Assembly: GCA_016711345.1 (NCBI GenBank)
Contig: JADJTD010000001.1
Location: forward strand, 434,001 to 498,000
Reading direction: 5' to 3'
Origin: Chloracidobacterium sp.
GTDB lineage: Bacteria > Acidobacteriota > Blastocatellia > Pyrinomonadales > Pyrinomonadaceae
Length of the DNA: 64,000 nucleotides
Under the pieces are notes generated by a model that saw only the letters and a list, made by a program, of their open reading frames with translations, made no database searches and was not told the DNA's origin. The stretch's first letter is position 1. Every line of letters starts with the position of its first letter. Made by a program: the position numbers and the translations under genes. Positions 32,707 to 41,306 of the stretch are shown one piece after another.

Positions 32707-33369
32707 ATGGCAGAAGTTACAGCAGGTGCAGTGAAATCACTGCGTGAAAAATCAGGTGCAGGAATGGTCGATTGTAAAAACGCTCTCGTCGAGGCTAATG
32801 GCGACGAGAATGCGGCAATGGATATTCTTCGTAAAAAAGGCATGGCGCAGGCCGGCAAGAAAGCTGGTCGCGTGACCGCCGAAGGAGCTGTAGGCTCTTA
32901 CATTCACATGGGCGGCAAGGTCGGCGTTCTCGTCGAGGTCAACTGCGAGAGCGATTTCGTCGCCCGCGGCGAAGAGTTTCAGCAGCTTGTCAAAGACGTC
33001 GCAATGCATATCGCAGCGACCGATCCGCGTTGGACAAATCGTGATGAAGTTGCAGAAGCTGATCTCAATAAAGAACGCGATATTGTTCGTGAAATGTTGA
33101 TGGCCGATCCGAAAAATTCGGGCAAGCCTGCTGACATTCTCGACAAGATCATCGACGGCCGTATGAACAAGTTTTACGAGGACAACGTTCTCGTCGATCA
33201 GCCGTTCGTAAAAGATCCGTCGAAAACGGTCGGCGAACTTGTTGGTGAAAAGATCGCATCGATCAAAGAGAACATCACCATCCGTCGGTTCTCGCGCTTC
33301 AAAATGGGCGAAGGCATCGAGAAGAAGACCGATGACTTTGCCGCGGAAGTCGCGTCAATGATCGCGTAA
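32707..33369 (+). CDS. tsf: Elongation factor Ts
   Basis: The 220-residue protein opens with VKSLREKSGAGMVDCKNALV and has GGKVGVLVEVNCESDFVARG and IAATDPRW, the EF-Ts N-terminal and core motifs; the C-terminal part (EDNVLVDQPFVKDPSKTV) is standard. It is the short form of the factor that recharges EF-Tu with GTP. GGAG lies 7 bases before the ATG. Downstream, 73 bases of AGTCTTGAGTC-type repeats separate it from pyrH. Confidence 0.96.
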   Translation: MAEVTAGAVKSLREKSGAGMVDCKNALVEANGDENAAMDILRKKGMAQAGKKAGRVTAEGAVGSYIHMGGKVGVLVEVNCESDFVARGEEFQQLVKDVAMHIAATDPRWTNRDEVAEADLNKERDIVREMLMADPKNSGKPADILDKIIDGRMNKFYEDNVLVDQPFVKDPSKTVGELVGEKIASIKENITIRRFSRFKMGEGIEKKTDDFAAEVASMIA

Positions 33370-33441
33370 ATAAGTCACAAGTCTTGAGCCGGAAAAAGAC
33401 TTTTTACGACTCAAGGCTCCAGACTTAAGACTCAAGACTCT
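33369..33441. repeat. AAGTCTTGAG / CTCAAGACT repeat cluster between tsf and pyrH
   Basis: AAGTCACAAGTCTTGAGCC on the left and CTCAAGGCTCCAGACTTAAG / ACTCAAGACTC on the right pair as an imperfect hairpin with AAAAAGACTTTTT in the centre. The same words occur at 38960-39040 and 30505-30530. Confidence 0.6.
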
Positions 33442-33442
33442 T

Positions 33443-34159
33443 ATGAAGCCTGCATTCAACCGCATCCTGCTAAAACTCTCCGGCGAGGCTCTCGTGGGCT
33501 CGCAGAGTTACGGCATTGACACTAAGGTGGCTGTTGCGGTTGCTAAGGAGATCAAGGCAGTTCACGACCTCGGAGTTGAGGTCGCTGTCGTGATCGGCGG
33601 AGGCAATATCTTTCGCGGTGTTTCCGAATCTGCGGGAAATATGGATCGTGCAGCGGCCGATTACATCGGAATGCTTGCGACCGTAATGAACGCAGTTGTC
33701 TTGCAGGATGCATTGGAACAGTTGGATGTCTACACCCGCGTAATGTCGGCGATCGATATTCCGCAACTTGCCGAACCTTTTATCCGGCGACGCGCCGTGA
33801 GACATCTTGAGAAAAAGCGTGTTGTTATTTTTGCTGCTGGAACCGGCAATCCGTATTTCACTACCGATTCGGCAGCGGCATTGCGGGCACTTGAGATCGA
33901 AGCCGAGGTGATCTTGAAAGGAACCAAGGTTGACGGTATTTATTCAGCCGATCCGGTCAAAGTGCCTGATGCGACAAAATTCGACACAATAACATATCAG
34001 GAAGTTCTCGAAAAGCAGTTAAAGGTTATGGACGCATCGGCAATATCGCTTTGCATGGACAACGCTTTGCCGATCATGGTTTTTAACATGCAAAAAAGTG
34101 AAAATATTATCAAAGCTGTATGTGGCGATCTTTCGATCGGCACACTTGTAACGAAATAA
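33443..34159 (+). CDS. pyrH: Uridylate kinase
   Basis: The 238-residue protein has RILLKLSGEALVGSQSYGID, VAVVIGGGNIFRG, AGTGNPYFTTDSAAALRALE and LKGTKVDGIYSADPVK, the conserved UMP kinase motifs. It makes UDP from UMP. Typical bacterial order tsf-pyrH-frr; 2 bases separate it from frr. Confidence 0.97.
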   Translation: MKPAFNRILLKLSGEALVGSQSYGIDTKVAVAVAKEIKAVHDLGVEVAVVIGGGNIFRGVSESAGNMDRAAADYIGMLATVMNAVVLQDALEQLDVYTRVMSAIDIPQLAEPFIRRRAVRHLEKKRVVIFAAGTGNPYFTTDSAAALRALEIEAEVILKGTKVDGIYSADPVKVPDATKFDTITYQEVLEKQLKVMDASAISLCMDNALPIMVFNMQKSENIIKAVCGDLSIGTLVTK

Positions 34160-34161
34160 AT

Positions 34162-34722
34162 ATGAGCGTACAGGACGTAACAAAAGAAACAGGGCCAAAA
34201 ATGGAATTGGTCGTTGAAGATTTCAAGCGTAAGCTTTCGAATGTAAGAACAGGACGTGCTACCGTCGGACTGCTCGATGCGATCCATGTAGATTATTACG
34301 GCACACCGACGCCGTTAAATCAGATGGCGTCCGTCGCTGTGCCTGAAGCACAAACGATCACAATTCAACCTTGGGATGCGACCGCTATGGCGGCTGTTGA
34401 GAAAGCTATCGTGGCCGCAAACCTCGGCATGAACCCGTCAAATGACGGCAAGATCATCCGGCTGACGGTGCCGGCACTAACCGAAGAGCGACGAAAGCAG
34501 TTTGCAAAACAGGTACATGAAATTGCCGAGGAACACCGCATTGCGGTTCGCAATGTCAGGCATCATTCAAACGACCTTATAAAGAAACTACTGAAAGATA
34601 AGACGATCTCCGAAGACGACGAACGCGGCGGACTGGACGAAGTGCAGAAACTGACCAATAGTTACATCGCCAAGATCGACGAGCTTGCCAAAAATAAAGA
34701 AACCGAAATAATGAGCGTCTGA
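34162..34722 (+). CDS. frr: Ribosome recycling factor
   Basis: The 186-residue protein contains KRKLSNVRTGRATVGLLDAI, YYGTPTPLNQMASVAVPEAQ, TIQPWDATAM and RRKQFAKQVHEIAEEHRIAV. It releases ribosomes from mRNA after termination. The ATG at 34162 gives normal length. Its stop codon lies at the edge of a large palindrome that separates it from the convergent lipoprotein gene. Confidence 0.97.
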   Translation: MSVQDVTKETGPKMELVVEDFKRKLSNVRTGRATVGLLDAIHVDYYGTPTPLNQMASVAVPEAQTITIQPWDATAMAAVEKAIVAANLGMNPSNDGKIIRLTVPALTEERRKQFAKQVHEIAEEHRIAVRNVRHHSNDLIKKLLKDKTISEDDERGGLDEVQKLTNSYIAKIDELAKNKETEIMSV

Positions 34723-34807
34723 TTTTTTTCACGACAAAGACACAAAGGGCACAAAGATATTTTCATATTTCTTTGTGCCCTTTGTGTCTTTGTGGTGAAA
34801 AAATTCT
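34722..34807. repeat. Large near-perfect palindrome between convergent genes (bidirectional terminator-like)
   Basis: ATTTTTTTCACGACAAAGAC-ACAAAGGGCACAAAG and its complement meet around TATTTTCATA, giving arms of about 35 bases with one mismatch. It exactly fills the space between frr and the opposite-strand lipoprotein gene and has T runs on both sides, so it probably ends both transcripts. Same family as 55701-55789. Confidence 0.8.
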
Positions 34808-35226
34808 TAGTTGCCTTTCGCTTCTTGCTCTGTCTTAAATTTCTGAAGCTGCGTCTTAAATTCTCCACAGGTTTTGACTAGTTCGGCGTTGCCGTTATTC
34901 GCTTTGGCTTCCTCGATACTTCTCCTGACGGCTTCTTTTATCTTATTTAAAACCACCGCTTTGCCTGCTTTGGCAATATAGCCGTCGTCGGGATTATTCG
35001 TCTCGGCGGCGATCATATCCATGACCACGTCGCATTCTGGAATTCCGGTCGTATCCTCTCCAACCACTGCATCTACACCCTTGTCAGTCAGGGATTTGTT
35101 CGAAGCCGAGGGCGTCGTCGTTTTGCTCTTTTCAGAAAGCGGATTTATCGAACTGCACCCAAGCACAACCATAAATAGCACGAGACAAACAACAAAAAAT
35201 GAGATCCTATTCTTCATAATATTCAT
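34807..35226 (-). CDS. Putative lipoprotein of unknown function
   Basis: The 139-residue protein has a lipoprotein signal (RISFFVVCLVLFMVVLGCSS; Cys at about residue 24) and a Ser/Thr-rich linker, then a helical part (AGKAVVLNKIKEAVRRSIEE). No domain recognised. Starts at ATG 35226 or 35217. It lies 8 bases after the end-to-start junction with the helicase gene upstream, so the two may be co-transcribed. Confidence 0.65.
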   Translation of the reverse strand: MNIMKNRISFFVVCLVLFMVVLGCSSINPLSEKSKTTTPSASNKSLTDKGVDAVVGEDTTGIPECDVVMDMIAAETNNPDDGYIAKAGKAVVLNKIKEAVRRSIEEAKANNGNAELVKTCGEFKTQLQKFKTEQEAKGN

Positions 35227-35233
35227 GTAGCAA

Positions 35234-37669
35234 TTATTCTATATGCAAATTTGCGTATTTCTCGATCAGTTTCTTCTGCCCAAACCCGGGAAAACTAACA
35301 GTCAGCTTAACATTGTCGCCCGAACCTTCGCGACGCAAAACTAACCCACGTCCATATTTTTCATGCCTGACATTAGATCCGGGAACGAGAGATTGCGGAT
35401 CGCGGATCGCGGATTGCGGATCAGGTTTTGACGCGGCTGCCTTTAGCTTTTCTAAAGCAGAAGGTGGTTTTATTTTTTCATTTTCTCCCCATCTCACTTG
35501 CTCGCTTTCTTTCTCAGCGGCTTGACGCATCTGCGGTTCAACTGCCTTCTTCTTAAAAAACTCCGCGATCGCTTCGCTGCTGTTATAGGTTTTTCCGGAA
35601 TATACACTCTTCGGTTTTGGCGGCGGGCTTTCTCCACGAAGAGCGCTTACGGCAGCCTTTGCCTTCAACGCGGTAGAACTGCGTGCATACGACAGCCAGG
35701 ACGCGCTTTGCGAAAGATCCTCGATCAACTCAAGCGGCATCTCATTCAGGAATTGCGACGGTTCAGCGGCGATCTCTTCGCCATAAAATCTTCGCCGCAT
35801 CGAGTGCGTCAAATAAAGAATATTTTCCGCCCTCGTAATTGCGACATATGCCAAACGACGTTCCTCTTCAAGTTCTTTCGGATCGCCGATCGACCGCGAA
35901 TGCGGAAAGATGCCGTCCTCAAGGCCGACAAGAAACACAACAGGAAACTCCAAACCTTTGGCCATATGGACCGTCATCAATGTAACGCCGGCCTTCTCAT
36001 CATACTTATCTGTATCCGAAGAAAGTGCAGCGTGATCGACAAAATCGCGTAGGCCGTTCTCTTCCTGCTTGTCGTAATCGACAGCGGCATTTACGAGTTC
36101 CTCAAGGTTTTCGAGCCGGGCTTCCGAGTCATCAGAGTTTTCAATACGGAGCGTATTCGCATAGCCAGTATCTTCAATGGCTGCAATAATTACGTCAGAA
36201 ACCGGCTTGCTTGATCCTGTGGTATCTGAAACCTTTCCTATCAAATTTTCTATAGTTTTGCGAAACGAATTGAACGCCGTACGAGCACGCGGCGTAATAC
36301 TCACATCAGCCGGAAAATCAGGATCGGTTATCGACGCAACCGCCATCCACAATGATGATCTATTCGCCTTTGCAACGCGCTGAAGTTCATCGAGACTGGT
36401 CTTTCCAATGCCGCGCGTCGGTGTATTTATCACACGCAGCAAAGCAATATCGTCAAACGGATTCATCGCAAGTTTGAGATATGCAACGATGTCCTTGACC
36501 TCGGCACGCTCGTAAAAGGAAAAGCCTCCGACGATGTTGTACTCGATTCGCAAACGCCTCAATGACTCTTCAAACAACCGCGACTGTGCGTTCGTTCGGT
36601 ATAGCACGGCGATGCGTTCACTAGCGTTTCGACGACGATTCTCCTCGATTCGCTGTGCGACAAACCGAGCCTCGCCGTCGCCGTCATACGCCTGATAGTA
36701 AAATATCCGCTCGCCGCCCGCGTTCGCAGTCCAGAGCTTCTTTTTCTTTTGATGAATATTATTCGAAATGATCGCATCCGCAGCATCGAGTATCGTCTGA
36801 GTCGAACGATAATTCTGTTCAAGCAGGATCACCTTCGCATTCGGAAAATGCTGCTCGAAATCGAGAATATTCCGTATATCGGCCTGCCTAAAACCATAAA
36901 TGCTCTGAGCATCGTCGCCAACCACACAAATATTCTGCTGTTTCTCCGTCAGGAAACTTATCAAAGCAAATTGCAGAGCATTTGTGTCCTGATATTCATC
37001 GACAAGAATATATTTGTAGCGATCGTTATATTTGTCGCGTGTTTCAGATGATTTCCGAAGCAGCTTTACCGTCTTGATCAACAGATCGTCGAAATCGAGC
37101 GCATTTGCCGTATGCAGACGGTCATCATACATTTTGAAAACCTTTGCGATCTGCGCTTTCTTTTCGTCGGCCATTTCCACGCGCGAAGCATACATTTCGT
37201 AGTCTTCGCCGCGATTCTTTGATAAGCTGATCGCACTACGCACCATGCGTGGAGCGAGCTGTTTTTCGTCAATGCCGAGTTCCTTGATACAAGCCTTTAC
37301 GACCTTATTCGAATCATCGGTGTCATATATCGTAAACGACTTTTTATAGCCTTCATCCAGCTTGTCGATGTCCTGCCTCAGAATACGAACACACAAACTA
37401 TGAAAGGTGGAAATCAGCGGCGCTGATTGCAGTCTTTGATCTCTTAACAGGTCGCCAACACGCGAGCGCATCTCGCCGGCAGCCTTGTTTGTAAATGTAA
37501 CAGCCAGAATATTGTGCGGAGCAACCCCTTTTTCTGCAATAAGATACGCCATGCGAACAGTTATGACGCGCGTCTTGCCCGAACCCGCACCGGCGAGAAT
37601 AAGCAACGGCCCTTCCGTCGTTTGAACGGCCTCAATTTGTTGTGGGTTAAGTGAAGAAAGCGATTCCAT
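35234..37669 (-). CDS. UvrD/PcrA-type 3'-5' DNA helicase
   Basis: The 811-residue superfamily 1 helicase has LNPQQIEAVQTTEGPLLILA, GAGSGKTRVITVRMAYLI (Walker A), YILVDEYQDTN (Walker B), VVGDDAQSIYGFRQAD, LLEQNYRSTQTILDAA, LMTVHMAKGLEFPVVFLVGL and the C-terminal VRHEKYGRGLVLRREGSGDN Tudor-like end of PcrA. It acts in repair and replication-conflict removal. Near the C-terminus a short GCGGATCGCGGATT repeat (35391-35422) codes DPQSAIRDPQS in frame. Confidence 0.93.
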   Translation of the reverse strand: MESLSSLNPQQIEAVQTTEGPLLILAGAGSGKTRVITVRMAYLIAEKGVAPHNILAVTFTNKAAGEMRSRVGDLLRDQRLQSAPLISTFHSLCVRILRQDIDKLDEGYKKSFTIYDTDDSNKVVKACIKELGIDEKQLAPRMVRSAISLSKNRGEDYEMYASRVEMADEKKAQIAKVFKMYDDRLHTANALDFDDLLIKTVKLLRKSSETRDKYNDRYKYILVDEYQDTNALQFALISFLTEKQQNICVVGDDAQSIYGFRQADIRNILDFEQHFPNAKVILLEQNYRSTQTILDAADAIISNNIHQKKKKLWTANAGGERIFYYQAYDGDGEARFVAQRIEENRRRNASERIAVLYRTNAQSRLFEESLRRLRIEYNIVGGFSFYERAEVKDIVAYLKLAMNPFDDIALLRVINTPTRGIGKTSLDELQRVAKANRSSLWMAVASITDPDFPADVSITPRARTAFNSFRKTIENLIGKVSDTTGSSKPVSDVIIAAIEDTGYANTLRIENSDDSEARLENLEELVNAAVDYDKQEENGLRDFVDHAALSSDTDKYDEKAGVTLMTVHMAKGLEFPVVFLVGLEDGIFPHSRSIGDPKELEEERRLAYVAITRAENILYLTHSMRRRFYGEEIAAEPSQFLNEMPLELIEDLSQSASWLSYARSSTALKAKAAVSALRGESPPPKPKSVYSGKTYNSSEAIAEFFKKKAVEPQMRQAAEKESEQVRWGENEKIKPPSALEKLKAAASKPDPQSAIRDPQSLVPGSNVRHEKYGRGLVLRREGSGDNVKLTVSFPGFGQKKLIEKYANLHIE
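35391..35422. repeat. In-frame GATTGCGGATCGCGGAT repeat in the helicase gene
   Basis: Four tandem variants of the 8-base word GCGGATCG/GCGGATTG encode the Asp/Pro/Gln/Ser/Ile/Arg linker before the C-terminal Tudor-like domain. Word-like repeats of this sort are normally intergenic in this window. Confidence 0.65.
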
Positions 37670-37672
37670 CGG

Positions 37673-38230
37673 TTATTTTATGAGAGCTTGTATTTCCTTA
37701 AATTTCTCATGCTTTGCATCGCGCATAAGTTCAAACAAAGCCATTTCTATCGAAGATTCGATCGCGCCGCTGCGCTGCATTTTCGCAAGTCCCGCGAGCC
37801 GGTTGTATTCAAAACGCGATGTTACACAATCGCTCAAAACATGCACCTGAAAACCTCGATCAAGCAGATCATGCGCGGTCTGATTAACGCAAATGTGCGT
37901 TTCCAATCCACAGATCATCACTTGTTTGATGCCTTTATCAGTTAGTCCGGCAACCAAAGATTCTGCACCGCACGAACTAAAGGCTGTCTTTTCAAAAACG
38001 CCTGCGATGTCGTCAAATAAACTCTTTATTTCTGCCGCAGTGTTTCCCAATCCTTTCGGATAGTGCTCAGTCACAAATACAGGAACATCGAGTAACCGGC
38101 ATCCGCGAATCATTCTCGCAGCCCGTTCCGCGATCTTGTCAAAATCTGCAATGATCGGACGAAAACCTTCCTGTATGTCAACAACGATCAAGGCTGCATT
38201 TTGCTGCTGAAGTAAATTTGGATGAGGCAT
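37673..38230 (-). CDS. Isochorismatase-family cysteine hydrolase
   Basis: The 185-residue protein has NAALIVVDIQEGFRPII (catalytic Asp), a central VFEKTAFSSCGAESL segment (Lys of the triad) and MICGLETHICVNQTAHDLLD (nucleophilic Cys). Family members are amidases or hydrolases of small molecules (nicotinamidase-like); the substrate is unknown. It starts with ATG overlapping the stop of the upstream 58-residue membrane gene (TAATG) and is followed by the helicase with a 3-base gap. Confidence 0.82.
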   Translation of the reverse strand: MPHPNLLQQQNAALIVVDIQEGFRPIIADFDKIAERAARMIRGCRLLDVPVFVTEHYPKGLGNTAAEIKSLFDDIAGVFEKTAFSSCGAESLVAGLTDKGIKQVMICGLETHICVNQTAHDLLDRGFQVHVLSDCVTSRFEYNRLAGLAKMQRSGAIESSIEMALFELMRDAKHEKFKEIQALIK

Positions 38231-38406
38231 TATTCAGGCTGAGTTTTTGCTTTTGCGTCCGTCTTCGCAGCCTTGCGAGCAGCCTTTTCGGCCATTTCTT
38301 TCTTGTATGTCTTAAAGAAAAAATAGACCGACACGGCACAGACGATAAGGATCAGCACCATCATCGCTGCAATGAAATAAACTTCGGCTCTTCCGGCTCC
38401 GGGCAT
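38230..38406 (-). CDS. Small single-helix membrane protein, 58 residues
   Basis: The minus strand reads MPGAGRAEVYFIAAMMVLIL, IVCAVSVYFFFKTYKKEMAE and a Lys/Ala-rich end KAARKAAKTDAKAKTQPE. One membrane helix with a basic cytoplasmic tail. Its stop overlaps the start of the isochorismatase-like gene by one base, which supports translation. Function unknown. Confidence 0.6.
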   Translation of the reverse strand: MPGAGRAEVYFIAAMMVLILIVCAVSVYFFFKTYKKEMAEKAARKAAKTDAKAKTQPE

Positions 38407-38513
38407 GACTTAAGTTTAAGGTTCAAAGTTAAAAGTTCAAAGTTACGATTTACGAACCACGAAAAAATCTTTAGGTTGCGTCCAACTTTGAACCTTAAAC
38501 TTTAAACTTTGAA
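38407..38513. repeat. AAGTTCAAAGTT-type inverted repeat region
   Basis: AAGTTTAAGGTTCAAAGTT on the left and AACTTTGAACCTTAAACTT on the right are complementary over 19 bases, with further AAAGTTCAAAGTT and AAACTTTGAAC words inside. It fills the gap between the thioesterase and the small membrane gene. Confidence 0.75.
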
Positions 38514-38957
38514 CTAACTAGGTGCGTGATCGGCCGGAAATGCCTTTTCGTATTTACCAAGCAAGCGGTTTCGATAGATCTCAGGCAAGAGGCGGACTTT
38601 TTTGTCCTTGTCCGTCACCACGTGAAGCGTTTCGCCCTCGGCGATGAGGATGTCGTCGGACACTCGATGCACTTCGTAATAAAACCTGAGGCTGCGGCTG
38701 CGAACTTCTCCAACTTTCGTTCGGATGGTCAAAACATCTTCGTAATACGCGGGCGATTTGTAGCGGCAGTAAGATTCGGCAACGACCATTAGTGCCTCCT
38801 CTTCTTCCTCCATCTCTTTGTAGGAAAATCCCTTAGAGCGGCATAGTTCGCTGCGGCCGACCTCGAACCAGACAAGGTAGTTGGCATTATGGACAATGCC
38901 CATCTGATCCGTCTCGGCGTATCGAACGCGAACTTCAGTTTCGTGCCATTCGTCCAT
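38514..38957 (-). CDS. YbgC/FadM-type acyl-CoA thioesterase (hotdog fold)
   Basis: The 147-residue protein has RVRYAETDQMGIVHNANYLV with the catalytic Asp and conserved YLVWFEVGRSELCR, which is the 4-hydroxybenzoyl-CoA thioesterase/YbgC signature, and the later SLRFYYEVHRVSDDILIAEG strand pattern. It should hydrolyse acyl-CoA; substrate unknown. Downstream is the inverted repeat region, upstream are tRNA-Gln and smpB. Confidence 0.88.
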   Translation of the reverse strand: MDEWHETEVRVRYAETDQMGIVHNANYLVWFEVGRSELCRSKGFSYKEMEEEEEALMVVAESYCRYKSPAYYEDVLTIRTKVGEVRSRSLRFYYEVHRVSDDILIAEGETLHVVTDKDKKVRLLPEIYRNRLLGKYEKAFPADHAPS

Positions 38958-38959
38958 AA

Positions 38960-39040
38960 AAAAATCGTGAGCCTTGAGTCACAAGTCTTGAGTCGGAATA
39001 TTCCTGCTCACGACCCAATACTCGCGACTCACGACTGATT
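38960..39040. repeat. GAGTCACAAGTCTTGAGTC-type repeats next to tRNA-Gln
   Basis: GTGAGCCTTGAGTCACAAGT and TTGAGTCGGAATATTCC precede CTCACGACCCAATACTCGCG-ACTCACGACTGA; the two halves are partly complementary. Same word family as 33369-33441. Confidence 0.55.
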
Positions 39041-39043
39041 TTT

Positions 39044-39117
39044 TGGCTGGGAGACAGGGATTCGAACCCCGATAGGCAGATCCAGAGACTGCAGTCCTAC
39101 CATTAGACGATCTCCCA
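39044..39117 (-). tRNA. tRNA-Gln (anticodon CUG), CCA encoded
   Basis: Acceptor stem TGGGAGA/TCTCCCA, discriminator G and genomic CCA; T arm GGGGTTCGAATCCC; anticodon loop C-T-CTG-G-A between GCAGT and TCTGC (position 31-39 T-T mismatch as in many tRNA-Gln). The sequence TAATGGTAGGACTGCAG matches the usual Gln D-arm. Confidence 0.93.
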
Positions 39118-39203
39118 GCGTATTTATAATTTACGTTTCCGAGGTCGCGTCTGTCAAAAACGGCTTTGCGAATCGCTACGGCAGAATGCCACAATAGGAG
39201 TTT

Positions 39204-39662
39204 ATGTCCACGGACAAGGAAATACTAAACAACCGTCAGGCCTTTCACGAATACTTCATTCTCGACACATTCGAGGCTGGAGCAGTTCTTTTAGGCACCG
39301 AGGTCAAAAGCATCCAGGCCGGGCGAATTCAGCTCAAGGAGTCTTACGTTTCGATCTCTGAGGGCGAAGTCTGGCTTATGGGATCGCATATTTCTCACTA
39401 TTCGCATGGCAACATCAATAATCACGACGTTCTGCGCCCGCGAAAGCTGCTTCTGCATCGCCGCGAGATCGAAAAACTCGAAAAAGAGACGACGCAAAAA
39501 GGCATGACGCTGGTCGTAACGCGGATCTATTGGAAAAACGGACGGATAAAATTCGAGGTCGGCGTCGCAAAAGGCAAGAAACTATACGACAAACGCGACA
39601 CCGAAATGAAGAAAACGATCGAAAAAGAAACTCAGGCTCAGTTGAAAGAGAGCCTTAGATAA
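39204..39662 (+). CDS. smpB: SsrA-binding protein SmpB
   Basis: The 152-residue protein has LNNRQAFHEYFILDTFEAGA, LLGTEVKSIQAGRIQLKESY, HISHYSHGN, RKLLLHRREIEKLEK and the C-terminal GKKLYDKRDTEMKKTIEKE. It brings tmRNA to stalled ribosomes. It starts at ATG 39204 with AGGAG about 6 bases upstream. No ssrA gene is seen in the window. Confidence 0.96.
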   Translation: MSTDKEILNNRQAFHEYFILDTFEAGAVLLGTEVKSIQAGRIQLKESYVSISEGEVWLMGSHISHYSHGNINNHDVLRPRKLLLHRREIEKLEKETTQKGMTLVVTRIYWKNGRIKFEVGVAKGKKLYDKRDTEMKKTIEKETQAQLKESLR

Positions 39663-39715
39663 GTTATAGATATTAAAGCGTTTTATTTAAAAACATATAA
39701 AAAATCGAGGTATTA

Positions 39716-41212
39716 ATGAAATTTCAGGGGATCACAGGAAATTTTACAGAAGCTAATGCTGAAGCGTTGGCTGTGGCGGTCTTTAAGGGCGAAGGTGCAT
39801 CGAGCGGTGCTCTCAAGGACCTCGACAAATTGACGGGCGGCCTGATCGCCGCGGTCATGAAGGCAGAGGAATTCAAAGGCGACGTCGGACAGACGGCGTT
39901 GCTGCGTTTTGCGGCAAAAGGCAAAGTTAAGGCCAGCCGTCTGCTGCTGGTCGGCGTTGGCGATAAAAAAGATTACAAAGGCTCGTCGGTCGCTGCGGCT
40001 TCGGGAACAGCTACCCGCTATTTACGCAAGCGAAACGTCAAGAACTTCGCGTTTCTTCCACGTTTCAGTGGAGCCGTCGAAGCCGCTCAAAATGCCGTAC
40101 AAGGCTTTATAACGAGCCAGTTCGAGCTTGATAAGTACAAGACCAAGGACAAGCAGGACAAAGTCGTCACGGGCCTTACCATCTGTGTCGATGACGCAAA
40201 GCCTGCCGATCTCAAAACCGGCATCGCTCGTGGACAGGCTATCGGCGACTCGATGAACTTCACTCGCGACCTCGCCAACGAGCCGCCAAATATTCTTCAC
40301 CCGACCGAAATGGCCGCACGAGCTGCCGCGATGGCAAAGCAGGTCGGCCTTAAATGCGAAGTGCTCGACGAAGCCAAAATGACCAAACTCGGCATGGGCT
40401 CGCTGATGAGCGTTTCGATCGGCTCGGCTCAGCCCGCGAAAATGATCGTACTCAAATACACGCCTGCTAAGAGCACAGCCAAAAAAGGTGAGCTTCTCGC
40501 ACTTGTCGGCAAAGGCATCACCTTCGACACCGGCGGCATTTCGCTCAAGCCCGGCGAAGGCATGGACGCGATGAAATACGACATGTCCGGCGGAGCGACA
40601 GTCATCGGAACGATGCGTGCAATTGCCTTGCTCAAACCGAGCGTTCCGGTAATCGGCATCGTGGCCGCAGTTGAGAACATGCCCGACGGAGCGGCTTCGC
40701 GGCCAAGCGATGTCGTCCACGCTATGAACGGCAAGAGCATCGAGATCCTGAACACCGACGCCGAAGGCCGCCTCATCCTCGCCGACGCAGTCGCTTACGC
40801 CGAGAAACAGGGTGCTACGAGCATCATCGATATGGCAACCTTGACCGGTGCGGTCATCGTCGCTCTCGGTGACCTGAACACAGGCATCATGGGCAACGAT
40901 CAGAAATTTGTTGACGAGATCATCGACTGCGGCAAAGACGCAGGCGAAGGCTTCTGGCAATTGCCGCTAAGTGCTGAATACAGCAAAATGATCCGCTCCG
41001 ACATCGCCGACATCAAGAACATCGGCCCGCGCGGCAAAGCCGGCACGATCATGGGCGCGGTCTTTATCCAGGAATTCGTCGACAAAGCCAAATGGGCGCA
41101 CCTTGATATAGCAGGCACGGCGTGGTGCGATTCCGCCAAAGGCCACCACTCAAAAGGCCCAACCGGCGTCGCGATCCGCACGCTTATTAAGCTAGTCGAA
41201 AAATCACAATAG
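39716..41212 (+). CDS. pepA: Leucyl aminopeptidase (M17)
   Basis: The 498-residue metalloenzyme contains the C-terminal catalytic core: LVGKGITFDTGGISLKPGEG, MDAMKYDMSGGATVIGTMRA and the signature NTDAEGRLILADA, with Lys, Asp and Glu metal ligands in the expected places; the N-terminal domain (residues 1-170) is the usual regulatory one. It removes N-terminal residues from peptides. Followed by the long palindrome before sucC. Confidence 0.95.
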   Translation: MKFQGITGNFTEANAEALAVAVFKGEGASSGALKDLDKLTGGLIAAVMKAEEFKGDVGQTALLRFAAKGKVKASRLLLVGVGDKKDYKGSSVAAASGTATRYLRKRNVKNFAFLPRFSGAVEAAQNAVQGFITSQFELDKYKTKDKQDKVVTGLTICVDDAKPADLKTGIARGQAIGDSMNFTRDLANEPPNILHPTEMAARAAAMAKQVGLKCEVLDEAKMTKLGMGSLMSVSIGSAQPAKMIVLKYTPAKSTAKKGELLALVGKGITFDTGGISLKPGEGMDAMKYDMSGGATVIGTMRAIALLKPSVPVIGIVAAVENMPDGAASRPSDVVHAMNGKSIEILNTDAEGRLILADAVAYAEKQGATSIIDMATLTGAVIVALGDLNTGIMGNDQKFVDEIIDCGKDAGEGFWQLPLSAEYSKMIRSDIADIKNIGPRGKAGTIMGAVFIQEFVDKAKWAHLDIAGTAWCDSAKGHHSKGPTGVAIRTLIKLVEKSQ

Positions 41213-41219
41213 ATTTCTA

Positions 41220-41293
41220 CGGGCAGAAACGCGAGTGTAAACGAGCGTGCATATATGTTACGGCACGCTCGTTAACACTCACGTTTCTGCCCG
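41220..41293. repeat. 31-bp-arm palindrome between pepA and sucC
   Basis: CGGGCAGAAACGCGAGTGTA-AACGAGCGTGC and GCACGCTCGTTAACACTCAC-GTTTCTGCCCG pair at 29 of 31 positions across a 12-base loop. It starts 8 bases after the pepA stop and ends 13 bases before the sucC ATG. There is no T run, so it looks like a REP/REPIN-type element or an RNA structure in the sucC leader rather than a simple terminator. Confidence 0.88.
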
Positions 41294-41306
41294 AATCATT
41301 AAACTC

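Noticed and set aside
38979..39194. Minus-strand frame across tRNA-Gln
   Set aside because: It runs straight through the tRNA gene and its 3' repeats.
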